Positions 14,667 through 22,853 of a stretch of DNA of 38,419 nucleotides are shown here, one piece after another (the first letter of the stretch is position 1; each line of letters opens with the position of its first letter). The notes below the pieces were generated by a model. That model searched no databases, was not told where the DNA came from, and was given only the letters and a program-made list of their open reading frames with translations. A program made the translations under genes and the position numbers. The stretch is from contig URDX01000017.1 in NCBI GenBank assembly GCA_900546695.1, positions 1 to 38,419 on the forward strand. The letters run 5' to 3'. Origin of the DNA: an uncultured Eubacteriales bacterium (GTDB lineage: Bacteria > Bacillota > Clostridia > Oscillospirales > CAG-272).

Positions 14667-15998
14667 ATGAAAGGGAGCTTTTGCCGAGGCAAAGCTGCGG
14701 TTTATATAATGCAGAATAAGCAGGAAAGACAGGTCGGGCGCGACATCCGTCGGGATGAGACCCGCAGCGCGGAGGATATCCGCCGTGGGGACGGTACTCA
14801 CGACACGAGCGAGACCGCCGACGGAAGCCGCGACATGTGCGGGGCCGTCGACAGCACCCCCGTCGACAGCGCGTCGGGCAATGGCACACCGGGTATCGGT
14901 ACTTCCGTCGGCAGCGCGTTAAACAGCAGCGCATCAAGCGTCGCGGAGATCGGCAAAAAGGGACGCTCCAAGATATTCTGGGCGCTTACCTCGGTCATTC
15001 TTGCGGCGCTGACCGTCTGGGCGGTGGTCTCCCAAAGCCGTCATTTCACGGCGGAGGGCTTTTTTATCTATCTGAAAAACGCAAACCCCGTCTGGCTCGG
15101 CTGTGCCGCGCTGTGCATGCTCTGCTTTATCTTTTCGGAGGCGTTTGCGATAAATTCGCTGCTTAAATATTTCGGTCGCCGCAGCCGTCTGCGCAGCGGC
15201 TACGTCTACTCTACGGCGGATATATTCTTCTCCGCCATAACGCCGTCTGCGACGGGCGGGCAGCCCGCGAGCGCGTTCTTTATGATGCGCGACGGCATAT
15301 CGGGCACGGTAACGACCGTCTCGCTCATACTTAATCTCGCGCTGTACGCGATGTCGATACTCATCATAGGCATCGTCGGTGCGGCGGTCTCGCCGCGGCT
15401 GTTTTTCGGACTCGGCACGCCGCCCAAAGCGCTGATAATCTTCGGCATTATCGCGCAGATATTTCTCTCCGTAATGTTTATTATGCTGCTGCGGCACGGC
15501 ATGATTATACGCCGCGTAGGCGGCGGTCTTATCGGTCTGCTGAGCCGCATGCATCTGCTCTCACGTCCCGAAGCAAAGCTGAAAAAGCTCGACGGTTACA
15601 TCGAGCATTACGGCGAATGCGCGTCAATGCTACGCGGCAATCTGCGCCCGCTGCTGCCCGCGCTCGGCTTCAATGTGCTGCAGCGTCTCTCACAGATAGC
15701 CGTCACCGTCTTTGCATTTCTCGCAACGGGCGGCGCACCCGAGCGGGTAGGCACTATCTTTTCACTGCAATGCTATGTCGTGCTCGGGTCGAACTGCATC
15801 CCCGTGCCGGGTGCGATGGGCGTATCCGATTATATCATGCTCTGCGGGCTCGGCTCGATAGGCATGCCGCCCGAAGCCGCTGTCAGTCTCGACCTACTCA
15901 GCCGCTCGGTCTCATTTTACATCTGCATCATCGTATGCGGCATCTCCATCATGTGCAAATATCTCGCCGACAGACGACGGGAAAGTAACGCGAGGTAA
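14667..15998 (+). CDS. Flippase-like membrane protein (LPG-synthase TM domain, UPF0104/YbhN type)
   Basis: Polytopic inner-membrane protein related to the flippase half of MprF. The first 100 residues are polar and low in complexity (many Gly, Ser, Asp, Thr) and not shared by the family. From about residue 103 there are about eight hydrophobic helices. Family segments include ATGGQPASAFFM (helix 3 loop, about 204-215) and the late motif GSNCIPVPGAMGVSDY (about 373-388), a hallmark of this domain. No lysyl-transferase domain is fused. The start is uncertain: ATG 14667 and ATG 14709 (MQNKQERQ) both lack a good ribosome site. It precedes phosphatidylserine synthase and decarboxylase genes in the same direction, suggesting a lipid translocation job. 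Confidence 0.85.
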   Translation: MKGSFCRGKAAVYIMQNKQERQVGRDIRRDETRSAEDIRRGDGTHDTSETADGSRDMCGAVDSTPVDSASGNGTPGIGTSVGSALNSSASSVAEIGKKGRSKIFWALTSVILAALTVWAVVSQSRHFTAEGFFIYLKNANPVWLGCAALCMLCFIFSEAFAINSLLKYFGRRSRLRSGYVYSTADIFFSAITPSATGGQPASAFFMMRDGISGTVTTVSLILNLALYAMSILIIGIVGAAVSPRLFFGLGTPPKALIIFGIIAQIFLSVMFIMLLRHGMIIRRVGGGLIGLLSRMHLLSRPEAKLKKLDGYIEHYGECASMLRGNLRPLLPALGFNVLQRLSQIAVTVFAFLATGGAPERVGTIFSLQCYVVLGSNCIPVPGAMGVSDYIMLCGLGSIGMPPEAAVSLDLLSRSVSFYICIIVCGISIMCKYLADRRRESNAR

Positions 15999-16165
15999 CA
16001 TTTCGCCGACACCTCGCATCGGTCATACGCGCGAAAGACGGAATGTCTGTCGCGTCGCCGCATAAAGCAGTACCGCGCATGACACGGGACGGAACACACC
16101 GTCTCCGACCGAACACCCCGGCGATACACCGGCCTCCCGTAACAAATTCCAAGGAGGCACTGATA

Positions 16166-16241
16166 TCTCCCGTCGAACATCCATATGAGACACCGCTGTC
16201 TCCCGTCGAACATCCATATGAGACACCGCTGTCTCCCGTCT
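16166..16241. repeat. 33-base tandem repeat, 2.3 copies
   Basis: Unit TCTCCCGTCGAACATCCATA... at 16166-16198 is repeated exactly at 16199-16231, with a third start at 16232-16240. The period equals 11 codons and both strands are open through it, but neither frame has a ribosome site or resembles a known protein. It lies in the 295-base gap before pssA. Confidence 0.8.
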
Positions 16242-16293
16242 AACCACTAAAATTGAAAGGTAGCCCCGTCGCGGGCAACGGTCATACAACATA

Positions 16294-16995
16294 ATGATTG
16301 GCGTTTACGACTATACTGTCATACTTACATTTCTGTCGCTGCTGTCGGCAAGCACCGGCATCATCACCACACTCAGCGGCACCGGTCACCCCTATATCGG
16401 CAGCTTCTTTCTGCTCTTCTGCGGTCTGTGCGACGCATTTGACGGCAAGATAGCGCGCAGAAAGGTCGACCGCACCGACATCTCAAGGAAGTTCGGCATT
16501 CAGATAGACTCGCTCTCCGACCTCGTCGCTTTCGGCGTTCTGCCCGCATGCATCGGCACCGCGCTCATCCGCGTCTCCCCGTTCATGCACCGCATTCAGG
16601 ACGTTTTTGCGGACAAATTTCTCGGCTCCGCCGTCAGATACGTGCTGTACGCCATCCTGATGTTCTACGTTCTCGCCGCAATGATACGCCTCGCGTATTA
16701 CAACGTCACGGAGGAGGAAAGACAGGAGACCGAAACAGAGGTCCGCCGCAGCTATACGGGACTTCCCGTGACGAGCGCTTCGCTCATAATCCCGTTCGCA
16801 CTGCTGCTCAACTACATAATTCCCTTTGACCTGACGATCGTTTTTGTCGGCATCGTGATGCTGACCTCTATAGCGTTTATATCGAATTTCAGCGTAAAAA
16901 AGCCGGGTACGCGCGGGATACTCATAATGGTCGGAATCGGACTTGTTGAAGCAATAATAATGGTGACATTCTTTCTCATCCGCTCTCGCATTTAA
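16294..16995 (+). CDS. pssA: CDP-alcohol phosphatidyltransferase, probably phosphatidylserine synthase
   Basis: Membrane enzyme that joins CDP-diacylglycerol with an alcohol, most likely L-serine, to give phosphatidylserine. The 233 residues hold about six helices. The family signature is at 47-76: Asp47, Asp50-Gly51, Ala54-Arg55, Gly68, Asp72 and Asp76, binding the CDP group and metal. The gap between the AR and G parts is 12 residues rather than the usual 8 or 9, as in some Clostridial PssA-type enzymes. The serine specificity is inferred mainly from the phosphatidylserine decarboxylase gene that follows. No clear ribosome site precedes the ATG; an AAAGG lies about 35 bases upstream. Confidence 0.88.
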   Translation: MIGVYDYTVILTFLSLLSASTGIITTLSGTGHPYIGSFFLLFCGLCDAFDGKIARRKVDRTDISRKFGIQIDSLSDLVAFGVLPACIGTALIRVSPFMHRIQDVFADKFLGSAVRYVLYAILMFYVLAAMIRLAYYNVTEEERQETETEVRRSYTGLPVTSASLIIPFALLLNYIIPFDLTIVFVGIVMLTSIAFISNFSVKKPGTRGILIMVGIGLVEAIIMVTFFLIRSRI

Positions 16996-17158
16996 GGGAA
17001 TCGGATAAAACCGTCCGGACCGAAAAAACAAAGACCGACAGACAGTGTTGCCCTTCCCCCGTTTCGGAAAGGCTGAAAAAAACAGACATAAAGAGTGCAA
17101 AAAGCGGAACAACCATTCTACAGAAATAATTCACACAAAACATTTCTATAACAAGCTT

Positions 17159-17189
17159 CCCCTCGCCGCAAACACGCGAGGGGATTTTT
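17159..17189 (+). terminator. Terminator-like hairpin between pssA and psd
   Basis: CCCCTCGC (17159-17166) pairs with GCGAGGGG (17176-17183), then ATTTTT. It lies only 36 bases before psd and no separate psd promoter is visible, so it may only partly stop transcription and set a lower psd level. Confidence 0.65.
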
Positions 17190-17218
17190 AAAAATACGGA
17201 AACAAACAGCGGCAGATA

Positions 17219-18145
17219 ATGAAAGAACAAAGAAAAGCAACAGAAGAACAGAATATTTCAAAGGTCGAGTGCAGCCGCGGGCGGTGCGACACCGCCGATG
17301 CGGGCGACGGTCGTGCGCTGCACATTCTATACGAAACTGCGGCGGGTAGGGTGCTGCTGCGGCTGCTCAGTGCGCGGTGGGTATCTCGGGTATGCGGGGC
17401 GTTTCTCGATTCGCGTCTCTCGGTGCCGATGATAAAGGGCTTTGCGGAGCGCAGCGGCATACGTATGGAGGATTATCTCGACAGCAGCTTTTCATCCTTT
17501 AACGAATTTTTTACGCGGCGCATAAGACCCGAGCTGCGCCCGATAACGACTGTGCCCGATCTTCTTCCCTCCCCGTGCGACGGCAGGCTCAGCGCCTATC
17601 GCATCCGCGACGGGATCGTGCTGCCGATAAAGCAAAGTCGGTATTCTATCGCCGATCTTTTGCGCGACGGCGAGCTCGCCGACCGATATCGCGGCGGCAT
17701 CTGCCTTGTATTCCGTCTGTGCGTCGACAACTATCACCGCTATCACTACATCGACGCGGGAAGACAGTCGGGGAACGTATTTATCCGCGGAAGGCTGCAC
17801 ACCGTTCGTCCGATAGCGCTGCGCAGCGTACCCGTATTTACCGAGAATTGCCGCGAATACACCGTCATGGAGACCGAGCATTTCGGCACCGTGACCGAGG
17901 TCGAGGTCGGCGCGATGCTCGTCGGTAAGATAAAAAACCGCATGGAAAGCGGGAGCTTTTCACGCGGCGAGGAAAAGGGCATGTTTCTGTACGGCGGCAG
18001 CACCGTAATAGTGCTGCTCGAGGGCGGCAGAGTCGAGCTCGACGGGCGTTTTTTTGAGGCGACCGTTGCGGGCACGGAAACACCCGTACTGCTCGGACAG
18101 CCGCTCGGACGAGCCGCGGAGGCGGCGGTGCGGGAGCAGGATTGA
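17219..18145 (+). CDS. psd: Phosphatidylserine decarboxylase
   Basis: Pyruvoyl enzyme converting phosphatidylserine to phosphatidylethanolamine at the membrane. In 308 residues: SPCDGRLS with Asp121 of the charge-relay set, DNYHRYHY with His173/His176, and the self-cleavage site GGST (259-262), where Ser261 would become the pyruvoyl group; GGST replaces the LGST of the E. coli type and is usual in Clostridia. The first 35 residues are polar and variable. The precursor would split into a beta chain of about 260 and an alpha chain of about 48 residues. It follows the pssA-like gene by 223 bases, so the two probably form the phosphatidylethanolamine route. Confidence 0.93.
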   Translation: MKEQRKATEEQNISKVECSRGRCDTADAGDGRALHILYETAAGRVLLRLLSARWVSRVCGAFLDSRLSVPMIKGFAERSGIRMEDYLDSSFSSFNEFFTRRIRPELRPITTVPDLLPSPCDGRLSAYRIRDGIVLPIKQSRYSIADLLRDGELADRYRGGICLVFRLCVDNYHRYHYIDAGRQSGNVFIRGRLHTVRPIALRSVPVFTENCREYTVMETEHFGTVTEVEVGAMLVGKIKNRMESGSFSRGEEKGMFLYGGSTVIVLLEGGRVELDGRFFEATVAGTETPVLLGQPLGRAAEAAVREQD

Positions 18146-18195
18146 AAAATTCGGGTAAAATCATCCGCAGCGCGTCTTAAACTCGCCGCTATCTA

Positions 18196-18224
18196 TTGAC
18201 ATTAGACCAAAAATGCAGTAAAAT
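18196..18224 (+). promoter_or_regulatory. Promoter of the transketolase operon
   Basis: TTGACA (18196-18201), 17-base spacer, TAAAAT (18219-18224). Just downstream are two direct ATTGTTAAT copies (18235-18243 and 18248-18256), the second part of a small palindrome TGTTAATAACA (18250-18260), which could be an operator. Confidence 0.75.
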
Positions 18225-18300
18225 ATATGCGATTATTGTTAATTACTATTGTTAATAACACAGTATCTACTACGCGAATAATAAGGAGGACTATTCCGAT

Positions 18301-19137
18301 ATGGAACAGGCAAGAATCAAGGAACTCAAAAGAATATCCGCAAACATCAAGCTGGGCGCGCTTGAGGCGGTATTCAGTGCAAGCTCCGGGCATCCCGGCG
18401 GCTCGCTCTCCATCTCCGACATTCTCTCATATCTTTACTTTGAGGAGATGAATATTGATCCCCGCGACCCGAAGAAGGCGAATCGCGACCGCTTTGTCCT
18501 CTCCAAGGGACACACCGCTCCCGCTCTCTATGCAGCACTTGCGGAGAGAGGATACTTCCCGCGTGAGGATCTTAAGACCTTCCGCCGCATAGACAGCTTT
18601 CTCCAGGGCCACCCCGATATGAAGGGCACACCCGGTGTTGATATGACGACCGGCTCGCTCGGTCTCGGCTTCTCCGCAGCATGCGGAATGGCACTCTCCG
18701 CAAAGATCTCGGGCGACAGCTACCGCGTATATGCGGTGCTCGGCGACGGCGAATCCGAGGAGGGGCAGGTATGGGAGGCGGCTATGTTCGCCGCTCACAA
18801 GAAGCTCGACAATCTCTGTATCTTCCTTGACTACAACGGTCTCCAGATAGACGGTCCCATCGCAGAGGTTAACGATCCCTCTCCGCTTGACGAGAAGTTT
18901 GCGGCATTCGGCTGGAACGTCCTCATGATAGACGGTCACGACATCGAGGCTATCGACGGCGCGGCAAAGGCAGCAAAGGCATGCAAGGGCAAGCCCACCG
19001 CCATCATCTGCCGCACCGTAAAGGGCAAGGGCGTTTCCTTCATGGAGAACTCCGTGAAGTGGCACGGCTCCGCTCCGAACGAGGAGCAGTATAAGCAGGC
19101 TGTTTCCGAAATCAATTCCTATATCGAGTCGCTCTGA
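18301..19137 (+). CDS. Transketolase, N-terminal subunit
   Basis: Carries the thiamine-diphosphate PP domain of a two-part transketolase, which moves two-carbon units between sugar phosphates in the non-oxidative pentose phosphate pathway. The 278 residues show SSGHPGGSLSISDI, KGHTAPALYAAL and the TPP/Mg motif starting GDGESEEGQ and ending in the DYNGLQ region. This length equals the first half of ordinary transketolase (about 660), as is normal in many Clostridia and Archaea. The ribosome site AAGGAGG is strong. The C-terminal subunit follows after 27 bases, so the two are cotranscribed and should assemble in equal amounts. Confidence 0.95.
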   Translation: MEQARIKELKRISANIKLGALEAVFSASSGHPGGSLSISDILSYLYFEEMNIDPRDPKKANRDRFVLSKGHTAPALYAALAERGYFPREDLKTFRRIDSFLQGHPDMKGTPGVDMTTGSLGLGFSAACGMALSAKISGDSYRVYAVLGDGESEEGQVWEAAMFAAHKKLDNLCIFLDYNGLQIDGPIAEVNDPSPLDEKFAAFGWNVLMIDGHDIEAIDGAAKAAKACKGKPTAIICRTVKGKGVSFMENSVKWHGSAPNEEQYKQAVSEINSYIESL

Positions 19138-19164
19138 TAACGAGAGAAAGGTCAGGTCAATATA

Positions 19165-20118
19165 ATGGCAGCAATTGGTGAAAAGATCGCAACACGCGAA
19201 GCGTACGGCAACGCACTTGCCGAGTTCGGCGCTAAATACGAAAACGTGGTCGTTCTCGATGCAGACCTTGCAGAGGCGACAAAAACGGTAAAATTCAAAA
19301 AGGCATTTCCCGACCGCTTCTTTGACTGCGGTATCGCGGAGGGCAACATGGTTGCTATCGCGGCGGGCATCGCAACGACGGGCAAGATACCGTTCTGCAG
19401 CTCCTTTGCCATGTTCACGGCAGGCAGAGCATTCGAGCAGATACGCAACGCGGTCGGCTACCCGCATCTGAACGTTAAGATAGGCGCGACCCATGCAGGC
19501 ATAACCGTCGGTGAGGACGGCGCAACGCATCAGTGTCTCGAGGACATCGGCACGATGCGCACCATCCCCGGTATGACGATAATCAACCCCGCAGACGCCG
19601 TTGAGGCACGCGCGGCTGTTGAGGCTGCTATTAATTTCACCGGTCCCGTTTATCTGCGCTTCGGCAGACTTGCCGTACCGGTAATCTACGATGAGGCAAG
19701 CTACAAGATGGAGATCGGCCGCGGAATAAAGATGGCTGACGGCAGCGATGTTACCATAATCGCGACGGGCATTACCGTTGCAATGGCACTCGAGGCGCGC
19801 GCAACGCTCGCGGCAGAGGGCATCGACGCAGCCGTTGTCAACATCCATACCATTAAGCCGCTTGACCGCGAGCTCGTTATCGCAGAGGCTCGCAAGACAG
19901 GTGCTATCGTCACCGCAGAGGAGCACAATATCATCGGCGGTCTCGGAGAGGCTGTTTGTGCGGCTACCGCCGAGGCATATCCCGTTCCCGTTCTCAGAGT
20001 CGGCATCGAGGACCGCTTCGGCCGCTCCGGCAAGGTTCCGCCGCTGCTTGAGATGTACGGCATAACCCCCGCGAACATCGCCGCTAAGGCACGTGAGGCT
20101 GTTAAGCTGAAGAAGTGA
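19165..20118 (+). CDS. Transketolase, C-terminal subunit
   Basis: Supplies the pyrimidine-binding domain (about 6-170, with the DADLAEATKT and GIAEGNMVAIAAGIA segments) and the C-terminal domain (about 190-317, with VVNIHTIKPLD and EEHNIIGGLGEAV) of the split enzyme. The glutamate of IAEGNM is the residue that activates thiamine diphosphate. It is 317 residues, full length for this subunit. It resembles the second half of DXP synthase too, but the paired N-terminal subunit settles the call as transketolase. The ribosome site AAAGG is weaker than that of the first subunit. Confidence 0.95.
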   Translation: MAAIGEKIATREAYGNALAEFGAKYENVVVLDADLAEATKTVKFKKAFPDRFFDCGIAEGNMVAIAAGIATTGKIPFCSSFAMFTAGRAFEQIRNAVGYPHLNVKIGATHAGITVGEDGATHQCLEDIGTMRTIPGMTIINPADAVEARAAVEAAINFTGPVYLRFGRLAVPVIYDEASYKMEIGRGIKMADGSDVTIIATGITVAMALEARATLAAEGIDAAVVNIHTIKPLDRELVIAEARKTGAIVTAEEHNIIGGLGEAVCAATAEAYPVPVLRVGIEDRFGRSGKVPPLLEMYGITPANIAAKAREAVKLKK

Positions 20119-20135
20119 TAGGCTGAAATGATTCG

Positions 20136-20183
20136 GCATCCCGACCGCTCCGTACACTGCAGCGGAGCACGGGATGCTGTTTT
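20136..20183 (+). terminator. Terminator of the transketolase operon
   Basis: GCATCCC (20136-20142) and CGCTCCG pair with CGGAGC and GGGATGC (20171-20177), followed by TGTTTT. It starts 17 bases after the stop codon. Confidence 0.75.
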
Positions 20184-20345
20184 AAGCAAAGCGTGTCGAT
20201 AAAAGTCGAACGCGCCGAAGCATCACAAAAAACGCGGGGTAGACAATGCGCAGAATGCGCCCAAAATGCAAGGCACAGCGCGAAAGATACGCAAAAAACG
20301 CGAGATACAGCGCCGCCGCACCCGCACTAAAGAAAGGGCATCCAT

Positions 20346-21098
20346 ATGAAATTCTACGGAATGCAGAAGCTCTCTCTGCTCGATTTTCCCGGCAGGATGT
20401 GCGCCACCGTATTTACGGGCGGCTGCAACTACCGCTGCCCGTTCTGCCACAACTCATCGCTTGTCGAAGCGGAACGGCTTTGCGGCGGTCAGACCATCGA
20501 CGGTGATGAGGTCATACGCTTTCTCCGTCGGCGGGAGGGCATTCTTGAGGGCGTTGCGATAACGGGCGGCGAGCCAACGCTGTGGGGCGAGCAGCTTGTT
20601 TCGTTCATACGCGAGATAAAGGCTCAGACCGATATGCTCGTTAAGCTCGACACAAACGGCACAAATCCCGACGTACTGCGCGAGTGCATCGCCGCAGGCG
20701 TCGATTACGTCGCGATGGACATAAAGAGCTCGGAGGAGCGCTATCACATCGTTGCGGGGCACGCCGACACGCGCATGGATAAAGTAAAAGAGAGCATCGC
20801 TCTGCTGCTCGGCGGTGCGGTGGATTACGAGTTTCGCACCACCGTCGTAAGGCCCCTGCACACCGCCGATGATTTTGACGGCATCGGTCGGCTCATTCGC
20901 GGAGCAAAGCGCTATTTCATTCAGTGCTACAAGGATTCGGGCGACATTCTTATCGAGTCGGATGCGACGGCTGCCGAATACGAGCGGGATGCCGTCGGCA
21001 CAGCCGAGCTCAGTGCGTATTCAAAGGATGAGCTTGAGGGCTTTCTCGAAACGGCAAAAAAATACGTACCGGAGACCGAGCTGCGCGGCGTAGACTGA
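20346..21098 (+). CDS. Radical-SAM activating enzyme, NrdG2-type (anaerobic ribonucleotide reductase activase)
   Basis: Iron-sulfur/SAM enzyme expected to put a glycyl radical on anaerobic ribonucleotide reductase. The 250 residues start MKFYGMQKLSLLDFPG, and the radical-SAM motif CNYRCPFC gives Cys27, Cys31 and Cys34. The GGEPT motif (about 78-82) binds SAM. No Cys-rich second cluster region is seen. This is longer than classical NrdG (about 155) and fits the NrdG2 group. No nrdD gene is in the window, so the partner is remote or different. ATG has AGAAAGG upstream. Other glycyl-radical activases cannot be excluded. Confidence 0.8.
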   Translation: MKFYGMQKLSLLDFPGRMCATVFTGGCNYRCPFCHNSSLVEAERLCGGQTIDGDEVIRFLRRREGILEGVAITGGEPTLWGEQLVSFIREIKAQTDMLVKLDTNGTNPDVLRECIAAGVDYVAMDIKSSEERYHIVAGHADTRMDKVKESIALLLGGAVDYEFRTTVVRPLHTADDFDGIGRLIRGAKRYFIQCYKDSGDILIESDATAAEYERDAVGTAELSAYSKDELEGFLETAKKYVPETELRGVD

Positions 21099-21196
21099 TA
21101 CACGCAGCATAGACCGCGCTCTGTGAGGCACAGACTGACACACGCAGCATAGACCGACCGCGCGTCGACCCGCGCACCGACCTGCGCACCGACCTG
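21092..21196. repeat. Short direct repeats after the NrdG2-type gene
   Basis: A 25-base segment at 21092-21116 returns at 21132-21156 with one change; the first copy includes the end of the gene before. Then a 12-base unit GCGCACCGACCT is repeated about twice (21173-21196). No separate gene is supported in this 151-base gap. Confidence 0.7.
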
Positions 21197-21249
21197 CGAG
21201 CACCGTTCCCGTTTCGGGTCATCATCGCATACCCACAGGAGAAACAGGC

Positions 21250-21975
21250 ATGAATGTACGAAATCGCGTTGGCGAGCTTATCCGCGAGCGGATGATGAGC
21301 GACGAATTTCTCGAGCTCATTGCAAGCGACAAGGCACCGTTCGACGAAATGATGGCATACTACCGCTGCGCCATCATGGAGATAGAGACGAAATTCAACG
21401 TACTGAACGAGGAATTCTCGCTTCAATACGACCGCAACCCCATAGAAGCTATCAAGAGCCGCATAAAATCAACCGACGGCATCGTCCGCAAGCTGCGCGA
21501 CAGAGGTCTGCCGTTCAGCCTTGCATCCATCGAGCGGAACATATCGGACATCGCGGGAGTGCGGGTGATATGCTCGTTTCCCGAGGACATATATCTTCTC
21601 GCGGACTGTCTGCTGCGGCAGAATGACATCACCCTGCTCGAACGCAAGGATTACATAGCAACACCCAAAGCCAACGGTTACCGCAGTCTGCATCTCATCG
21701 TAGAGGTGCCGATATTCCTGCGCAGTGAAACGAGGCAGATGAAGGTCGAGGTGCAGCTGAGAACGATAGCGATGGACTTCTGGGCGAGTCTCGAGCACAA
21801 GCTGTGCTACAAGAAGGATCTGCCCGAGGAGCTGAACCGACAGCTCGAGCATGAGCTGTTCGAGTGTGCGGAGATAAGCGCCGCGCTCGACCTGCGTATG
21901 GAGCGCATCAAGCACCGCATATCCGACCCGTGCGACCCCGATATACCGAAAGGAAATGACAATGAAAAGAAGTGA
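21250..21975 (+). CDS. Small alarmone synthetase (RelQ/YjbM-type GTP pyrophosphokinase)
   Basis: Makes (p)ppGpp by moving pyrophosphate from ATP to GDP or GTP, a stress signal in the cytosol. The 241 residues contain only a synthetase domain, without the HD hydrolase, TGS or ACT parts of long Rel. Motifs: IKSRIKSTDGIVRKL, ISDIAGVRVICSFPEDIY, the G-loop/substrate segment ATPKANGYRSLHL, and VEVQLRTIAMDFWASLEHKL, followed by a charged helix as in RelQ. AGGAG lies seven bases before ATG. Its last 14 bases overlap the next gene's start, so translation of the two is probably coupled. Confidence 0.93.
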   Translation: MNVRNRVGELIRERMMSDEFLELIASDKAPFDEMMAYYRCAIMEIETKFNVLNEEFSLQYDRNPIEAIKSRIKSTDGIVRKLRDRGLPFSLASIERNISDIAGVRVICSFPEDIYLLADCLLRQNDITLLERKDYIATPKANGYRSLHLIVEVPIFLRSETRQMKVEVQLRTIAMDFWASLEHKLCYKKDLPEELNRQLEHELFECAEISAALDLRMERIKHRISDPCDPDIPKGNDNEKK

Positions 21976-22690
21976 AAAGAAGCCGAGGACTCCCGAGAGC
22001 CGCGCAAAGCGGATAAGCGTCATACTCTACATCGGAGTAATGCTGAGTTTTATCGTGCCCATTATCTTTATAGTGTTGATGATGATATTCGATAAGGGAG
22101 GCATGTCCGACGCAGGCTACCACTCGAAGGCAGATTATGCGCTGATGATAGTGCAGTGCGTGCTCGGTATCATCTCCATCAACCTCCCGTCGCTGCTCGC
22201 AAAGAGATTCAGGTTCGAGCTCCCCGTCGTGCTCTATGCGCTGTTTACGGTATTCCTCTACTGCGCGATATTCCTCGGCGAGGTACGTTCCTTCTACTAC
22301 GTTATACCGTATTGGGATTCCATCCTGCACTGCTTCAGCAGTCTGATGCTCGGTTTCTTCGGCTTTATGGTAATCACCATTCTCAATCGCAACGAGCATA
22401 CGATATTTAATCTCTCGCCCTTTTTTGTCGCCTTCTTTGCCTTCTGCTTTGCCGTAACTATCGGCTCGCTATGGGAGATATACGAGTTTTCCTTTGACGG
22501 TCTGCTCGGACTCAATATGCAGAAATTCATGCTCGCAGACGGCACCATGCTCTCAGGGCGCGAAGCGCTGCGCGACACGATGAAGGATATCATCGTCGAC
22601 TCGGTAGGCGCGTTTATTTCGTCGACGGTCGGCTATATCTCGATTAAGCACAATAAGCGCGACTGGCTTGTTCCCAAGCTCGATAAATAA
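21962..22690 (+). CDS. Polytopic membrane protein, unknown function (DUF2238/YjdF-like)
   Basis: 242 residues with about six hydrophobic helices (near 17-40, 60-80, 90-110, 115-140, 150-175 and 205-225). Conserved-looking polar spots within membrane parts are YWDSILHCFSSLMLGFFG, GSLWEIYEFSFDGLLGLNMQ and DSVGAFISSTVGY; the D-x3-H, W-E-x2-E and D-x-G pattern resembles the DUF2238 (YjdF) membrane family, whose role is not established. ATG 21962 is preferred to ATG 21956 because AAAGGAA ends six bases before it. It overlaps the alarmone synthetase gene and may act in the same stress context; this is inference from position only. Confidence 0.75.
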   Translation: MKRSEKKPRTPESRAKRISVILYIGVMLSFIVPIIFIVLMMIFDKGGMSDAGYHSKADYALMIVQCVLGIISINLPSLLAKRFRFELPVVLYALFTVFLYCAIFLGEVRSFYYVIPYWDSILHCFSSLMLGFFGFMVITILNRNEHTIFNLSPFFVAFFAFCFAVTIGSLWEIYEFSFDGLLGLNMQKFMLADGTMLSGREALRDTMKDIIVDSVGAFISSTVGYISIKHNKRDWLVPKLDK

Positions 22691-22733
22691 GCGCAGCCCC
22701 GACAGCATACGACAATTCAGTAAACAAAGCAAG

Positions 22734-22770
22734 CAGCCCCCGTCACACAGATATTGCGTGACGGGGGCTG
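22734..22770. terminator. Bidirectional terminator-like hairpin between converging genes
   Basis: Perfect 13-base stem CAGCCCCCGTCAC (22734-22746) / GTGACGGGGGCTG (22758-22770) with an 11-base loop. T tracts are poor on both sides, but the place between converging genes fits a transcription stop. Confidence 0.6.
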
Positions 22771-22853
22771 ACGGCATATAAAGAGGTGTGCTTACGTGCA
22801 TCCGCGTACACCGTGAGCTCTTGCGTACAGCAAGTGTTTATGTATGACGGCGC

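Noticed and set aside
16023..16292. Repeat-containing frames (RRETAVSHMDV on minus, SPVEHPYETPL on plus)
   Set aside because: The repeat period is a multiple of three so both strands stay open; no start signals or homologues recognised.
18235..18260. Rex operator before transketolase
   Set aside because: TTGTTAA halves are in direct, not inverted, order, unlike the Rex palindrome.
21092..21196. CRISPR-like array after the NrdG2-type gene
   Set aside because: Only two imperfect 25-base copies with a 15-base gap and no cas genes; simple tandem duplication explains it.
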